Origin: JAWLFI01 sp041685645
Lineage (GTDB): Bacteria; Bacteroidota; Bacteroidia; Chitinophagales; Saprospiraceae
DNA length: 41,834 nt
Assembly (NCBI GenBank): GCA_041685645.1
Contig: JAWLFI010000001.1
Span: 1-41,834, forward strand
Direction: 5' to 3'
Both the position numbers and the translations under genes were made by a program. This document shows positions 41,088 to 41,834 of this stretch, one piece after another. Numbering within the stretch: position 1 is the stretch's first letter; each line of letters begins with the position of its first letter. The notes beneath the pieces are model-generated. The model saw nothing but the letters and a program-made list of their open reading frames with translations. It was not told where the DNA came from and searched no databases.

Positions 41088-41834
41088 ATGATCAGAACCG
41101 ATCCCCCTTTCAACGTCACTATTTTTGCAATATTTTTCTCAGTGGTGTTTTGGCAATGTGAATCCACACCGGAACCTGAGACATCGGAAGCCTTGTTTGA
41201 AGTAGTAGATCCGTCCTTTTCAGGGGTCGACTTTATAAATACCTTAGAGTCTAATCCGAAAACAGCTAGAAATAATATTCGGTATGATTATTATTATAAC
41301 GGCGCAGGGGTAGCCGTTGGTGATGTCAATAATGATGGATTGCCAGATATCTTTTTTGCGGCAAATGAAGGAAAAAATCGACTTTATATAAATCAGGGTG
41401 ACTTTCAGTTTAAGGATGTAACAGAAAAAGCAAATATAAACCCGCCCTCTAAAAATTGGAGTACCGGAGCTATTATGGCTGATGTGAATGGGGATGGCTG
41501 GCTAGATATTTATGTTTGTCAGGCAGGATATGCCATTTATGAAGATCGATCCGATCGAGAGAACCTTCTTTTTATTAACAATAAAGATGGGACATTTACT
41601 GAATCTGCTGAGTCGTACGGAATAAACGATGCAAACGAAAGTGTGAGTGCAGCTTTTTTCGATTATGATAAAGATGGTGATTTGGATTTATATGTGCTCA
41701 ATGAATCACAGTATGCAAAACGAGTTTTTCGAGACGTATTTAAAGAACTTGAAGACCCGAAAAATCTCAGGGAGGCTAGCGGTAGCTTGTACCGAAATGA
41801 CGGGGGAAAATATGTTGACGTTACAGAAGCTTCC
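41088..41834 (+). CDS. FG-GAP/ASPIC-UnbV-type lipoprotein, N-terminal part
   Basis: This gene runs off the window; 249 codons are seen without a stop. It starts MIRTDPPFNVTIFAIFFSVV with a probable lipobox (VFWQC). Calcium-type repeats follow: DVNNDGLPDIFF, DVNGDGWLDIYV and DYDKDGDLDLYV, each followed by the LYINQGD or LFINNKDGTF pattern, then the ALFEVV-type proteins' usual asparagine-rich linkers. It resembles the gene at 37130 but lacks that protein's helical N-terminal region. It follows the haloperoxidase-like gene by 50 bases on the same strand, so the two are likely one transcript. Function unknown. Confidence 0.85.
   Translation, partial: MIRTDPPFNVTIFAIFFSVVFWQCESTPEPETSEALFEVVDPSFSGVDFINTLESNPKTARNNIRYDYYYNGAGVAVGDVNNDGLPDIFFAANEGKNRLYINQGDFQFKDVTEKANINPPSKNWSTGAIMADVNGDGWLDIYVCQAGYAIYEDRSDRENLLFINNKDGTFTESAESYGINDANESVSAAFFDYDKDGDLDLYVLNESQYAKRVFRDVFKELEDPKNLREASGSLYRNDGGKYVDVTEAS

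Overview
This window comes from a member of the Bacteroidota, most likely a free-living aerobic lineage such as the Saprospiria or a relative; this is inference. The evidence is a type IX secretion (T9SS) C-terminal sorting domain, a TonB-dependent receptor with a carboxypeptidase-like N-terminal domain, a fused CcoN-CcoO oxidase subunit, an AddAB-like pair, and promoters of the Bacteroidota type (TTG, about 19 bases, TAnnTTTG). I saw no rRNA, tRNA, transposase, phage module or CRISPR array.

Layout. 1-965: the end of a SulP anion transporter. 965-1142: a palindromic interspersed element. 1464-3707 (minus): catalase-peroxidase KatG. 3708-5110: a gene-poor stretch with a decayed T9SS sorting-domain fragment, an array of CGCAAAG-type repeats and a second palindromic element. 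5111-7491: an M1-like metallopeptidase and a small membrane protein. 7585-16142: a full cbb3 oxidase cluster in the order ccoI, ccoS, ccoNO (fused), ccoQ, ccoP, ccoG, ccoH, SafE-like protein. 16438-17950 (minus): a thioredoxin-like/universal-stress-like protein and a two-CBS protein. 18062-20328: a FixL-like haem-PAS histidine kinase overlapping a response regulator whose output is a CRP/FNR-type domain. 20342-20852: two converging copies of the palindromic element. 20968-27064: AddA-like and AddB-like helicase/nuclease genes. 27244-32377: a MarR regulator, a TonB-dependent receptor and a T9SS-exported alpha/beta hydrolase. 32582-35017: small stress/envelope genes (YtxH-like, holin-like, coiled-coil lipoprotein). 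35113-37070: a LolD/FtsX-like ABC exporter with a His-rich loop. 37130-41834: two FG-GAP/ASPIC-UnbV lipoproteins flanking a vanadium-haloperoxidase-like lipoprotein.

The most striking result is a regulatory circuit that can be read from the DNA. Three promoters (ccoI, ccoS and the CBS/USP pair) each carry two CRP/FNR-type boxes (TGA-N6-TCA) with centres exactly 22 bp apart. In each, the promoter-proximal box is centred 36.5 bp before the end of a -7 element. The third pair lies directly in front of the gene pair for a haem-PAS kinase and a receiver-CRP fusion. The kinase keeps the proximal haem histidine and distal arginine of FixL. The regulator keeps the Glu and Arg of a CRP/FNR recognition helix but has no FNR iron-sulfur N-terminus and no clear cAMP-binding arginine. 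The inferred model is that low oxygen, sensed by the haem kinase, leads to phosphorylation of the REC-CRP protein, which binds the tandem boxes and activates the high-affinity oxidase and the CBS/USP genes. FixL and CRP-type control of cbb3 oxidase is known in proteobacteria; here the FixJ/FixK relay appears condensed into one protein.
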